A stretch of DNA of 64,000 nt from Patiria miniata. Lineage: Eukaryota > Echinodermata > Asteroidea > Valvatida > Asterinidae. Location: the NCBI RefSeq assembly GCF_015706575.1, contig NW_024037064.1, positions 10,083,606 to 10,147,605 of the forward strand, read 5' to 3'. Shown piece after piece: positions 10,859 through 21,755 of the stretch. Position 1 is the stretch's first letter; every line of letters begins with the position of its first letter. The translations under genes were made by a program, and so were the position numbers. The notes under the pieces were generated by a model, which saw only the letters and a list, made by a program, of their open reading frames with translations, had not been told where the DNA came from and searched no databases.

Positions 10859-12515
10859 CAACTTGACACGGGGTCTTCTCATAACCGGGACCGACGACTT
10901 TCGATATTCCGCAGCTTCCATCAATAAGTTGGGGCCAAACGTGCTGAACGCCGACACCCAGAGGGCACACAACGCCTGAAACATGCAAATACCGGTATTC
11001 ATTTTTTAAAGACATTTTATACAATGTTTGTATCACTGCAAAGAGTATGAATCCTAACTTTGGAACTTTCAGTTCTACATGTACATGTAGATGAGAGAAT
11101 AGTCATGGCCTAGCAGTTAAGAGCACTGGACTCATGCTCTGGTGTTTCAGAGGCAACAGTGGCATGGGTTCGAGTCCGGGCCCGAACACTTGTGCCCTTG
11201 AGCAAGGCACTTAACCATTATTGCTTCATTCTTCGGATAGGCATGATAGGACGTTAAGCTGGAGGTCCCGTGTGTTGTATAAGGCTTAACGCACGTAAAA
11301 GAACCCAGTAACACTTATCACTGAGAGAAGGGGTTTGCCCCGGTGTTTCTGGCCTCCTAAGTTATACTCCCTTGTGGAAAGTCCTTAGGAGAAGAACCAA
11401 CAACCAACCAAGATAATTTTAATTAAAATCAGTAGCATTTAGGGGAGCATTGCCTGTCTGGCCGTACTCATGGAACTTGCGATCGTGGCGATACCGGTAG
11501 TACTAGTAGTACAGCCAGAGCCAACCTCGTCCTCAGGGTGTTGAGCAGTACGTACAACCACTAGTGTTCTCTCCCCCGGTATTGGATCATTTGCATAATT
11601 TGTGAGATTTTTTTGGAAAATGTATGAGAAATAGTCTGGTGCCTGCCTGTGCATTACATTAGCATTTATTTTTGTATGCAGTGTCTGGAGTAAAAATAGC
11701 ATCAGTTCTTCGCACCGTCAATAATGAAAAATATGCCCTTTCCGCACTGAGCCAACCGGACACTTGAAATGTGCATGCAGAGATTATGATCGGAAGCGCA
11801 ACACCCGATGACTGTTTCATGCACTAATATGAGGTTTACCACTCGCATCACAGCTTTGGTACTGGAACCGCAACCGATTGTGCATGAAACAGTCATTGGG
11901 TGTTATGCTTCCGCGTGACGTCATGCGCCAACAGCCAGCGCAGCCGGCAAAAACGAGTAGTTGACAGCGCTCTGTGCCTGATAATCGACCGCCATTTATT
12001 GTACACAATTTTTTTTTGTGCACAAACCAATTGTGGTCCTGGCCACGCCAGCAAGGTTGTCAGGTTAGCGGTTATTCCTCCTGTTTTCACTGCAATTGTA
12101 GGCTGAATCTTCATCGTGGATCGTTTTTTACTTCAAGGACCTGTGTAATGCTAATGGTTATTCCAGGCAAGTTTGGGGTGAGTTGCAGTTGCAATTAGTG
12201 TGTAACGGGCACAAAATTGAACATTTTCCTAAAAAATTTGCCTATACTATCGTTTACGAGAAAAACTAGCTCCAGCCCTAATACTAAATACATGTAGACA
12301 ACCCAATGATAAAACTCAGGGCTGGGTAACTCCAGCTAGTTACATGTATACACGCGTTCGTCCACGGCCACAAAACTTCTTACCAACACCAGCGATAACA
12401 ACTCGTGTACGGCCCGTAGAATACCTTCTTCCTCTGGAAGTATCACAGACTTAACCGACGACAATACTTTCACTTTCTGCTGGACTCTCATAAGTTTTGT
12501 GCACTGATTTTGCAT
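10859..12515 (-). CDS. OXSM: Mitochondrial 3-oxoacyl-ACP synthase, 5' exons only
   Basis: On the minus strand the exon ending at 12384 encodes RYSTGRTRVVIAGVG and stops at a GTAAGA donor in phase 1. The exon 10975-10859 (acceptor TGTTTCAG, donor GTAAGA, 117 bp) continues with VVCPLGVGVQHVWPQLIDG, then SCGIS and YEKTPCQV. The two join in phase as GVGVVCPLGVG. This is the characteristic N-terminus of the condensing enzyme of mitochondrial type II fatty acid synthesis, whose human counterpart reads VVITGIGLVTPLGVG. Oddity: an ATG at 12515 or 12491 opens a basic, leader-like peptide (MRVQQKVKVLSSVKSVIL), but in another frame. In the RVVIAGVG frame a stop lies just upstream. A small upstream intron, a 1-bp indel or an assembly error could explain this. 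The catalytic Cys and His exons were not found further along. Confidence 0.7.
11093..11412 (+). mobile_element. tRNA-derived SINE in OXSM intron
   Basis: The head has an A-box region TAGCAGTTAAGAGC and a B box GGTTCGAGTCC at 11167-11177, then the segment TGTGCCCTTGAGCAAGGCAC shared with the SINE at 7252-7567. The body is different, with a short AACCAACAACCAACC tail. It lies inside the intron between the two OXSM exons. Confidence 0.75.
11792..11912. repeat. Inverted repeat, 32-bp arms
   Basis: Arm 11792-11823 (starts GGAAGCGCAACACC) is the inverse of arm 11881-11912 (ends GGGTGTTATGCTTCC) with two mismatches. The spacer is 57 bp. Likely a short MITE in the OXSM intron. Confidence 0.8.
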
Positions 12516-12545
12516 GGTTTCTTTTCGAAGAGACCTTGACTTGCG

Positions 12546-12562
12546 CGGTATATATACGGCGC
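12546..12562 (-). promoter_or_regulatory. TATA-like box upstream of the OXSM 5' exon
   Basis: GTATATATAC sits in a GC-rich setting (GCGCGG/CGGCGCGCC) about 35 bp upstream of the first minus-strand ATG at 12515. Its position fits a core promoter for the OXSM fragment; this is inference from spacing only. Confidence 0.35.
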
Positions 12563-13157
12563 GCCCTCTGACATGTGGTTGGACATAAAATTCTTACCTA
12601 TTGAGGGCGCCCTTCTCAATTAACGGCATGAATAACTTTTTCGCTCGTACCCCCGCCCTGCAAACAGGACGCTGGAATACTTTGAAGAATTCACCCTCTG
12701 ATTGGTTGGATTTTGCGTGACCAGTGAACTTCGTCAATGTCAGCTTTCCATCTTGTATCCAACTTCACCCAGCATTAGACAGATCCCAACATCATCTTTA
12801 CTATCAACCAGTCAGGGCATTCAGATTCTCATTCTTCGTCCGCACAATATGCCAGCTTGGCAGTTTCAGCTTTTCAGGCAGTGGCCCTTCCGGCGGTGAG
12901 AGACATGCGTCCCACCACCACCCACCAGCAACTCTAAGAAGTGAGAATGTTTTTACTTGCACTTGTTTCTCTACCGTCCCTGCACAACTGCACAACTTGA
13001 GTCACCTCGACTGCTTCTCCATGGACAAGCAATGTGCTTCTTCGGAGTCAACACATCAAACATCAAGCATCAAGCACCTGAGTGTCATCAAGGTCATGAC
13101 TCTGCAAGGTTTGAAATGGTCGTTAAGACTGATTCATTACTCTTTTATTCCAGTTTA
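12563..13157. other. Spacer with an unremarkable open frame
   Basis: A 144-codon plus-strand frame at 12724-13158 has no recognisable domain, and its last codons run to the border of the MITE at 13158. It is probably chance. The stretch 12600-12630 holds a GGGCGCC palindrome. No gene is called. Confidence 0.35.
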
Positions 13158-13516
13158 GGCCCAAAAAAATAAGTCTACGGTAGTCTGGTATGCGCGCGCG
13201 TCGCCGTAGCCATGCGCGTCGGCAAAATGATTTCTTTTTCAATGAAAGATGATGTCTCAAAACCGCCAAACTCACTGGTTTGACTTGAATCCTGCTGCTG
13301 CACAATTTTAACGTGTTTTTAGATGGGGTTATGGTCGAGAATAAGCTTTATGTGGCCGCTCAGGCTCTCATATATTTGCACTAAGTTTAGTCGGGCACCA
13401 TTTGCAGTCATCAGCCGACATTTGAAGCAAAAAAATCAGGTAAAAAAAAAAAGCCGCGTCACCGCACCACCTTTTGGGCAAGCTCCATACCAGAAACCGG
13501 AGACTTTTTTTTGGCC
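13158..13516. mobile_element. MITE, GGCC termini, TTA target duplication (PIF/Harbinger-like)
   Basis: The left end GGCCCAAAAAAATAAGTCTA and the right end, inverted GGCCAAAAAAAAGTCTCCGG, are imperfect inverse repeats of about 35 bp (both continue to TCTGGTATG). TTA lies at 13155-13157 and 13517-13519. It shares its outer bases with 5861-6115, so both probably belong to one superfamily. Confidence 0.75.
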
Positions 13517-13839
13517 TTAGAGATGTTTTTTTCTCGTTGAAAAACGTAATAAGGAAATTGTGTAAAACTCATGTGTTGTATATAATTTACAATTCCCATC
13601 ACTTGCTCTGGTTCCGATTCGAATCACGAAAGGTCGGAATGCATCATGCAACGCTCAAAATGCTGTGCACATCGTCCGCAATGAAACAGAAATCACATCC
13701 GGTATGAATCGAACGTGCGCACATTTCTATGGGAAGTTTTCGGATAGCATTTGCGCACATTATTTGTGCATATATGTCTAACTGCAGTCTTGAACAGCTG
13801 CAGCCAGATGCTTTATACATAGGTCATAGGCCACTTCCT

Positions 13840-15346
13840 TCACAATGAGACTGCGATATAAAGACCCAGTATGCTAGGGCGCTGTCAGACCTTCCTACGG
13901 GATTTACTGCACAAAGTGAAAACTCTGTACATCATGTAGTACATCTTGCATTTTCTCCTCAAGCCTTGAGTCTAAAGGTTTGCTTCTTTGTCAGTTTGTT
14001 GGCCTATTCATCAGCTTTCGAACAATGCATAGTTTGTCTAAAACTGGAATTGTTAAGGTACCTTTTGACTGCGATATAGAGAGCCAGTATGCTGCGGCGC
14101 TGACAGGACTTCCTGTGGGGTTTACTGCACTAAGTGGAAACTGAGCGCATCATGTACTACATCTGGCATCTGTTTTCTCCAAAAGTTTCAAATCTAGAGC
14201 CTTGCCGATTTGCATACAAATTAGCCCTTCATCCGCTTTCCAACGGTATAAAGGTTGTCCAGAACTGTCCGTGTTAAGGTACCTTTAGAATGCGATACAT
14301 GAGAGCCATGCAGGTTGGCGCTGACAGGCCTTGATATTTTACCCACTGCACAAAAACGAAACTAGTGGAATCAGCTACTACCTCTGCGGTTTTCTCCAAA
14401 AGTTTCTGGTCTAGATATGAGGTCTTGCCGTTTTGCATGCTGGTTAGCCCATTCATCTGCTTTACAACGGTATAAGTTTGTCCAGAAAAGGTACCTTTAG
14501 CCTGCAATACATCAGAGCCATGCGGGTGGGCGCTGACAGGCCTTCCTATGTGATTTACTGCACAAAAACGAAACTAGTGGCATCAGTTACTACATCTGCG
14601 ATTTTCTCCAAAAGTTTCAGGTTTAGACCCTTGAAAATTTGGTTGCGGTTGGCCCATTCATCTGCTTTTCAATGGTATAAAGTTTGTCCAGAACAGTACA
14701 TGTTAAGGTACCTTTAGACTGCGATACATGAGAGCCATGCGGGTTGGCGCTGACTAGCCTTGCTATGGGATTTACTGCACAAAAACGAAACAAGTGGCAT
14801 CAGGTAATGCATCTGCAGTTTTCTTCAAAAGTGTTAGATGTACAGCCTTGCCGATTTGCATGTTGGTTGGCCCATTCATGCGCTTCCCAACAGTATAAAG
14901 TTGTCCAGAAGGGCCCATGTTAAGGTACCTTTAGATGGCGATACATGAGAGCCATGCGGGTTGGCGCCGACAGGCCTTGCTATGGGATGTTCTGCACAGA
15001 AACAAAACAAGTAGCATCGGTGACTACATCTTCATTTTTCTCCAAAAGTTTTAGGTCTACAGCCTTGCCCTTTTGCATGCTTGTTGGCCCATTCATCCGC
15101 TTCCCAACGGTATAAAGTTTGTCCAGAACGGTTAATGTTAAGGTACCTTTAGGTGGCGATACATGAGAGCCATGGGGTTGCCGCCGACAGGCCTTGCTAT
15201 GGGATTTACTGCACAGAAACGAAGCAAGTGGCATTAGGTACTACATCTGCAGTTTTCTCCAAAAGTTTTATGTCTACAGCCTTGCTCTTTTGCATGTTGG
15301 TTGGCCCATTCATCCGCTTCCCAACAGTATAAAGTTTGTCCATAAT
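13840..15346. repeat. Satellite array 1, about 215-bp monomer, seven copies
   Basis: Copies start near 13846, 14066, 14284, 14497, 14715, 14930 and 15148, giving a period of 213-220 bp. Each carries GGTACCTTTAGACTGCGATA (or close), GGGATTTACTGCACAAAAAC, TTTTCTCCAAAAGTTT and GGCCCATTCATCCGCTT. The first two copies are the most diverged; the rest are close to each other. Confidence 0.9.
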
Positions 15347-17145
15347 CTGGGGAAAATGGTCTGTTTGGACTGGGACTGCATCTTATCGCCAAGTTTTCTC
15401 CGTGCTGACACAAGACACTGATGAGGAAGAGAACAAGAATATTTTGTCTAAATCTTCTATCTAGTTTGTCTATTTTTCATGATAAATCACCTGGCCACCG
15501 TTCAATGCAATGCATTACTTAATTTTTGAGATAGTTTGTAGACAAGGACTATCGTTTCCGAGCAAATACTGGGGAAAATGGTCTGTTTGGACTGGGACTG
15601 CATCCTATCGCCAAGTTTTCTCCGTGTTGACACAAGACACTGTTGAAGAAGAGAAAAAACAATATTTTGTCTAAATCTTCTGTCTAGTTTGTCTATTTTT
15701 CATGATAAATCACCTGGCCACCGTTCAATTTAATGCATTACTTAATTTTTAAGATAGTTTGTAGACAAGGACTTATGTTTCCGAGCAAAATCTTTGAAAA
15801 ATGGTCTGTTTGGACGTGGCCTTCATCTTATCGCCAAGTTTTTCTCCGTGTTGACACAAGACACTGTTTCCGAGCTAAATCTGGGGGAAAAGGTCTGTTT
15901 AGAATGGGACAGCATCTTTACGCCAAGTTTTCTCCGTGTTGACACAAGACACTGTTGAGGAAGAGAAAAACAATATTTCGTCTAAATCTTCTGTCTAGTT
16001 TGTCTATTTTTTATGATAAATCACCTGGCCACCGTTCAATGTAATGCATTACTTAATTTTTGAGATGGTGTGTAGACAAGGACTATCCTTTCGGAGAAAA
16101 ATGACATTAAATTGGTCTGTTTGGACTGGGACTGCATCTCATCGCCAAGTTTTCTCCGTATTGACACAATACACTGTTGAAGAAGAGAAAAACAATATTT
16201 TGTCTAAATCTTCTGTCTAATTTGTCTATTTTTCATGATAAATCACCTGTCTAAATCTTCTGTCTAGTTTGTCCATTTTTCATGATAAATCACCTGGCTA
16301 CAGTTCAATTTAATGCATTACTTAATTTTTGAGATAGTTGGTAGACAACGACTATCGTTTCCGAGCAAAATCAGGGGGAAATGGTCTGTTTGGACTGGGA
16401 CTGCCTCTTATCGCGTAGTTTTCTCCGTGTTGACACAAGACACTGTTGAGGAAGAGCAAAATAATATTTTGTCTAAATCTTCTGTCTAGTTTGTCTATTT
16501 TTCATGACTTAATTTTTGAGATAGTTGGTAGACAAGGACTATATATCGTTTCCGAGCAAATACTGGGGAAAATGGTCTGTTTGGACTGGGACTGCATCCT
16601 ATCGCCAAGTTTTCTCCGTGTTGACACAAGACACTATTGAGGAAGAGAAACATAATATTTTGTCTAAATCTTCTGTCTAGTTTGTCTATTATTCATGATA
16701 AATCACCTGGCCACTGTTCATGATCAATTTAATGCATTACATAATTTTTTAGATAGTTTGTCCACCAGGACTATCGTTTCCGAGCAAAATCAGGGGGAAA
16801 TGGTCTGTTTGGACTTTGACTGCATCTTATCACCAAGTTTACTCCGTGTTGACACAGGACACTGTTGAGGAAGAGAAAAACTAAATTTTGTCCGAATCAT
16901 CTGTCTAGTTTGTCTATTATTCATGATAAATCACCTGGCCACCGTTCAGTTTAATGCATTACTTAATTTTCGAGATAGTTTGTCGACAAGGACTATCGTT
17001 TCCGAGCACAATCTGGGGGGGTATGGGGCTCTTTGGACTGAAACTGCTATCGCCAAGATTTCTCCGTGTTGACACAAGATCCTATTTAGGAAGAGAAAAA
17101 GAATATTTTGTCTAAACCTTCTGTCTAGTTCGTCTTTTTTCATGA
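15347..17145. repeat. Satellite array 2, about 220-bp monomer, about nine copies
   Basis: Copies start near 15347, 15569, 15797 (short), 15880, 16107, 16372, 16562, 16790 and 17015. Each has GGTCTGTTTGGACTGGGACT, CGCCAAGTTTTCTCCGTGTT, GACACAAGACACTGTTGAGG and CATGATAAATCACCTGGCCA. Some copies are internally shortened or partly doubled. The array abuts array 1 without a spacer and ends at the first promoter-like module of the TRIM cluster. Confidence 0.9.
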
Positions 17146-18424
17146 TCGGTTCTTGGCCAATAGGAATGTTTTAACCGTCCTAAATATTTTATGACATGGT
17201 TGACTCCCAACCGGAACAAAATATAGTGTTGTTAAATTTAAACAAAATTAGCATGATATTAAATTATTTTAATTGTCAAAGCGAATTTGACACAATGTCC
17301 TGACGGACCTGAGAGAACTTAAAAACCGTTTTGTTTGTAATATTACTTAAGGTTTTTCATGAGCTTAAGTGCATGTTGTGAGGTAACCAATGACTTTAAA
17401 ATAATCTATTGGAACCAATTTAAGAAATAAAATAGGCTCATTTTACGGAACATTTTGATTGAAAGCGTTATTTACATTCCATAATTAATACCGTATCTTC
17501 TTTAAAGATGAGGCTATTACATGTACATGTATCGTTTGAAAAACAAAGCGTGATAGGCCTACTTTATATTGAGTTAACGTTGTATGGAAAATTCAAGGAC
17601 TCTGTGTTTCCTGGGATCACCTTATGAATATGGGACCCAAGACGAAATATTTGTCCCTTCCAGATGGATTGACTCCTTACTTTAATACTGGGCCACAATT
17701 ATTGTCCAATGATATAAAAGTTTGTATATATGAAATATGTATTAGCAAATCCCAGTTACAACCGTTTGATGTTTGTCGTGAAATATAGCAAAATGTCTAT
17801 CCTCAAAAGTTCAATTGATTCTCTGTACCGTTGATCTTCTAATTAACTGGGTAAAAAAATGGTAATTTCAATGGACCCTTTTATGAGTCAAAGTTAAGTT
17901 CAAGTTGAATTTGATGTCTTTTGTAAGTTCTATGTAAATACAAGAGTTGGAAAGCTATGGCTCCCTCCCTAAAACTGCAGAAAAGCTAGGGTATCCAGAG
18001 GTGATCCAAACTCCGCCCGTTGTTACATTCAGCCATGTTGACAAATGCAAAATACATTGATTAAACCAAAAGGGGTTAGTACTGGTTAACATTTTAAACA
18101 TTCCTTTTTCATAATAAAATAGATTGCCGGAGTATGTTGGCATTCTCCTGGGTCACTTGAAGACATATCACATGTTTTGGTATGTCAAGGACCGTGCTTT
18201 GAGTTTGGACTTTCAACACGAAATAAATACAAATCATTTTCGAATCCGTCCAGACATGAGGTCATTTTTAATAATTTAGTAACCACAATCTTCTTTTCAG
18301 ACGTGTGAATTAATGTAAATATCGGGGATATGTCAACTTTATAGAGTGTTTTGTTCGAAAAAAAAAAGTTTGAGAACGAGCGCAATTTTTAACAAAAGTA
18401 TACTGCCACCCTGCTGCAGCTAGC
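17146..18424. other. Diverged upstream module of TRIM gene 1, with extra DNA
   Basis: 17146-17340 matches the spacer module found before the other TRIM genes (CGGTTCTTGGCCAATAGG, then a TTGACACA stretch). From about 17350 to 18424 the sequence is unique to this unit, so it is probably inserted. It carries only weak hints of a retroposon remnant. Confidence 0.5.
17940..18240 (+). mobile_element. Possible decayed 3' end of a non-LTR retrotransposon ORF
   Basis: One frame near 18130-18190 reads CWHSPGSLEDISHVLVCQGP. This resembles the Cys/His-rich tail (C-x2-C ... ED-x-x-HVL-x-C) of LINE reverse-transcriptase proteins. The frame is interrupted and short, so this is only a suggestion. Confidence 0.25.
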
Positions 18425-18690
18425 TTAATTAAACTCTGGTGCATCATTTATACGCAGGCTTGTACTTTGGAGTCTTGCGTTTAACCACTGCATTGTGTAC
18501 AACCGATACATGCACTAGGCATCACGATACCATTATGCGATTGTATAGCTGACTTTAGGTTGCGCAAACAGAAAGGGTTAAATAACTCTGACACGGGATA
18601 CTAAATATACTTGAGTGCAAATTGAACAAAGTCCAGATATCAACTGCGTACTCAGTGCCGTACACATACACCAGTTTATAGTGCACCACA
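18425..18690 (+). promoter_or_regulatory. Core promoter block of TRIM gene 1
   Basis: This block is homologous to the blocks before genes 2-5, with the shared words GGTGCAT, GCAGGCTTGTACTTTG and TTGAGTGCAAATTGAAC. A TATA-like CTAAATATAC lies at 18601-18610, about 500 bp before the ATG. The homology to the other units stops near 18690. Confidence 0.5.
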
Positions 18691-18865
18691 CTACACTGTT
18701 GTCCGCCAATTTATCCTTGGATCATCCACATCAGTAGTGCAGTATTATAAGCCTGGAAGACAGTTGTTCCATGAAGAGCAGTACGTACGACCAAGAGACT
18801 CTATTGACGCCACAAGACGACCAGCTAACACACAGCAGATGCAACAAGTGAACCTTGTAATTAGG
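18640..18865 (+). other. Probable 5' untranslated exon of TRIM gene 1
   Basis: A non-coding stretch downstream of the TATA-like box ends in a consensus donor (AGG/GTGAGT, exon end 18865). The acceptor CCTCGCAG at 19094 lies 2 bp before the gene 1 ATG. A 26-codon upstream frame (MKSSTYDQETLLTPQDDQ...) starts near 18771 and ends within the exon. Its start is estimated from the TATA position. Confidence 0.4.
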
Positions 18866-19096
18866 GTGAGTGACGCACCATGCTGGCAAATATAAACTCA
18901 TTGAAAAACTGCTTTGGTTATAGTACACTAATCTCAGCCAAGAGCCAGTGCATTGCTTCAATCATTAAAGTAGTTGGAGATTAATAACAATGACAGCACT
19001 GATCAACTATTCAAAAATAAAATAAAAACTGAAGTGATTCGCTTCTTTATTATGTTGACTAGCGGCTGTTAAATTATATTTTTGTTCCTCGCAGAA

Positions 19097-21755
19097 ATGG
19101 CGACTGGACCTGCGGTAAGTTCAGCTCTAGAGACGATCAGCAGACATCATCTTGAGTGCTGTATCTGTCAAGAGAGATACCAACAGCCCAAGATACTGGA
19201 ATGTCTGCATAGCTTTTGTGAGCAATGTCTGCTGAAATACTGCAGCACGAAGCACGAGGGCTCTACAGCGATTCCTTGCCCCGTGTGTCGGCAGGAGACA
19301 AAGCTTCCTGAGGTTGGGGTGCAGGGTCTAAAAACAAACTTTTATTTGAAAGGTCTGGTCGAGGAGTTTAAACTTCACGAGAAGGCGGTGTGTTCTGGCA
19401 GCAAGCAGCTGCTGTGTGAAGTCTGTGAGAAAGAAAGTGAGGCAACGGATCACTGCATGGACTGCTGCAAAAATATGTGCTCCAAATGTACAAAATTTCA
19501 CATGAAGTTTGCTCAGTTATCAGTTCACGTTATAAGTAGCTTAGATGGCATTCGTAAGGGTAAGGCTTCATCTTATCAAATCAAATCAAAGCATCAACAA
19601 CTTTCAAAATGTCCAATCCATGTGGGCGAAGTGACAAGGTTCTTCTGCAAGACCTGTGAAACACTGATCTGCCGAGATTGTACCGTCATCGACCACTGTA
19701 AGCCAGAACACTCGTACATCGACAGAAATCTGGCCACATCGACGTACAAGCAATCGTTGGCTGAACTGCTTTCTCCACTTGAAAACTCAATGACGGAGCT
19801 CGAGAAGTCACGAGAGAAAGTCTCAAAAATGAAAGAAGATTTAGATGTCACAGTTCAGAGAGTCATGACAGAAGTGCAAGATAGAGCAGCTGAGATACGA
19901 GCAGAGGTAACGGCTCAAGAAAATCGCATACTTAATGACATTAAAAACATCCGAACAGATCGTGAACAAAAACTGGACGAATGCGAAAAAACTATGGGCT
20001 TGGCAGCGGAGAGATTTCAGTTTTCACTAGACACAGCAAGAGAGGTGACAAGGACTGCATCGGATAGTGACTTTCTCTCACTCTATCCAACAATCAGCAA
20101 AGACTTGAAATTGTTGGCAGATCAGAGTATGCCTAGAGTTGACAACAGGCTTGCATTCCTGAAGTTCAAGCAGAGTGAGGGTGTTGGTGGCATCAGTCTG
20201 GGTGAGGTGGTGGTGGAAAGCAAATGGGAGCTGTGTCGGGAGTTTGGTAAATGGGGAAGCGGTCCACGAGACTTCGATGTGACTTGGGGCATAGCTGCTC
20301 GTCGACCTGATGAGATTGCAGTGACTGACGTCGACAACAAACGAGTTATGATTTGCAGCATTGATGGCAACCAGAAAAGCACGATACCGATGCAAGGGCG
20401 TAAGTTTAAATTACCGTGCATTGCAATCTGCCGAATCATGCACACAAACAACATTTTCTTTGCTTGTCATTATATTTTTGTTTTTAATTTTCCTCACGAG
20501 ATCTGATGAAACGGAATCACACTAGCTTTGATGCGAAACATTTTAAGTGAATACCTTTGTGTTCATAACATGTAGATTTTTAAACGTAAATGCATCGTCC
20601 ATGTCAAAAATCAAATTTCCTTGCTATTTTGTTTATAAATTGAACAAACACTACTGTAAATTAAACCTCATGTTTGATATTTGGTTTTTGCCCTTTTTTA
20701 ATTACTTTGCTCTTGTTTTTTTTCATGAACTTGGTTTTCTCGTTTCATGACATTTTTTCAAAGGATGAAAGTTCAAGAAAAATCCATTTAAAATGAAAGA
20801 AATATAAGTTTTCCTGATACACTGGTTCACCAGTTAAATTCTCAATTGTTGTCAGAAGTCTTTTCGGGTTTGTTTCCTATTATCCCACTGAATGATACTA
20901 AAACCAAATCGTCCTTCATTATCGGTGGTGTAGATATAAAGACAATGTTAAACATCCCAACTTACAGACGAAGTGATTTCTGAAACATTTTTATCGAACT
21001 TTGACAATGTCTAGTCTTTGCCAGGGACACAACTAATTATCACTCAGATTCATTTTTGATTTTCTATTATAAATTGCAATTCAGATTGAAATTGACCACT
21101 ATTGTTTGTTTTTAACATCTCGCCCCCTACAGATCCACGCGGCATCGCAGCTACACGCAGCGACAATCGCTTGGTGGTTGTTGAGGAAGGTGCATCCCAT
21201 GTGAAGGTGTTCAACAGCGACAACACGCTGGCATACGAGTTCCCAACGGTGCCACCGAGTGAGGTTGGTAAGACCACGGTTGACCTCCGGAGCGTAGCTG
21301 TCAAGAATGATGGTACCATTGCAGTGGGAGATGTGGCGAGGATGGTATTGACAGTGCACAGCCCCACTGATGGTGTGCTCCTTCATACCATACCAGTCAA
21401 GATTAAACCTCATTTTCTGGCTTTTGACAGCAATGATCGAGCGATAATAAGTGACTATGAATCAAAGACAGTGGATATTGCCGGTGGCAATGGTACTACA
21501 AAACGCACCTTCAAACCCACCATCAATGGTCAACCAGTGAGATGCTGCAACGGTGTATGCACTGATGGCTCAGGTATCTATGTTGCAATGCATATTGGTG
21601 ATTACAAAGGTCATATCCACCACTATGACCCTCAAGGTGGCTTTCTCAAGTGCATCGCACAGGGTCTGCACTTACCCCTGGGAATCACACTTACATTAGA
21701 TGAGCAGCTGGCAGTGGCTGACTACTCCTCAGTCAAAATTTATCACCAGGTGTGA
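19097..21755 (+). CDS. TRIM-NHL protein, copy 1 (RING-B-box1-B-box2-coiled coil-NHL)
   Basis: Exon 1 is 19097-20399 and exon 2 is 21133-21755; the 733-bp phase-1 intron is spliced at GGC/GTAAGT and CCCCTACAG. The product is 641 aa. The RING (residues 21-64) is C3HC4 with CCIC, LECLHSFCEQC and CPVC. B-box1 spans about 105-146, B-box2 about 172-210, and the coiled coil about 212-337. Six NHL blades run from about 385 to the end, starting in exon 1. The family is TRIM2/TRIM3-like RING E3 ubiquitin ligases, in which the propeller binds the target. The start is the ATG shared by all five copies. Copy 1 is the most diverged, mainly in B-box1 and the linker. No filamin domain is present, unlike vertebrate TRIM2/3. 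Reading through the intron would add a 40-residue tail. Confidence 0.93.

Noticed and set aside
11439-11702. 87-codon minus-strand frame inside the OXSM intron
   Set aside because: It does not match OXSM, has no splice sites in phase with either OXSM exon, and no recognised motif.
12724-13158. 144-codon plus-strand open frame
   Set aside because: No domain, no conservation signal, low-complexity composition; it ends at the border of a MITE.
13840-17145. CRISPR-like or gene-family array
   Set aside because: The repeated units are 215-220 bp with no short spacer/repeat alternation and no conserved frame across monomers; this is satellite DNA in a eukaryote.
20078-20395. Antisense frames of about 105 codons conserved in all TRIM copies
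   Set aside because: They are reverse-strand shadows of exon 1 (and likewise of exon 2), conserved only because the sense strand is.
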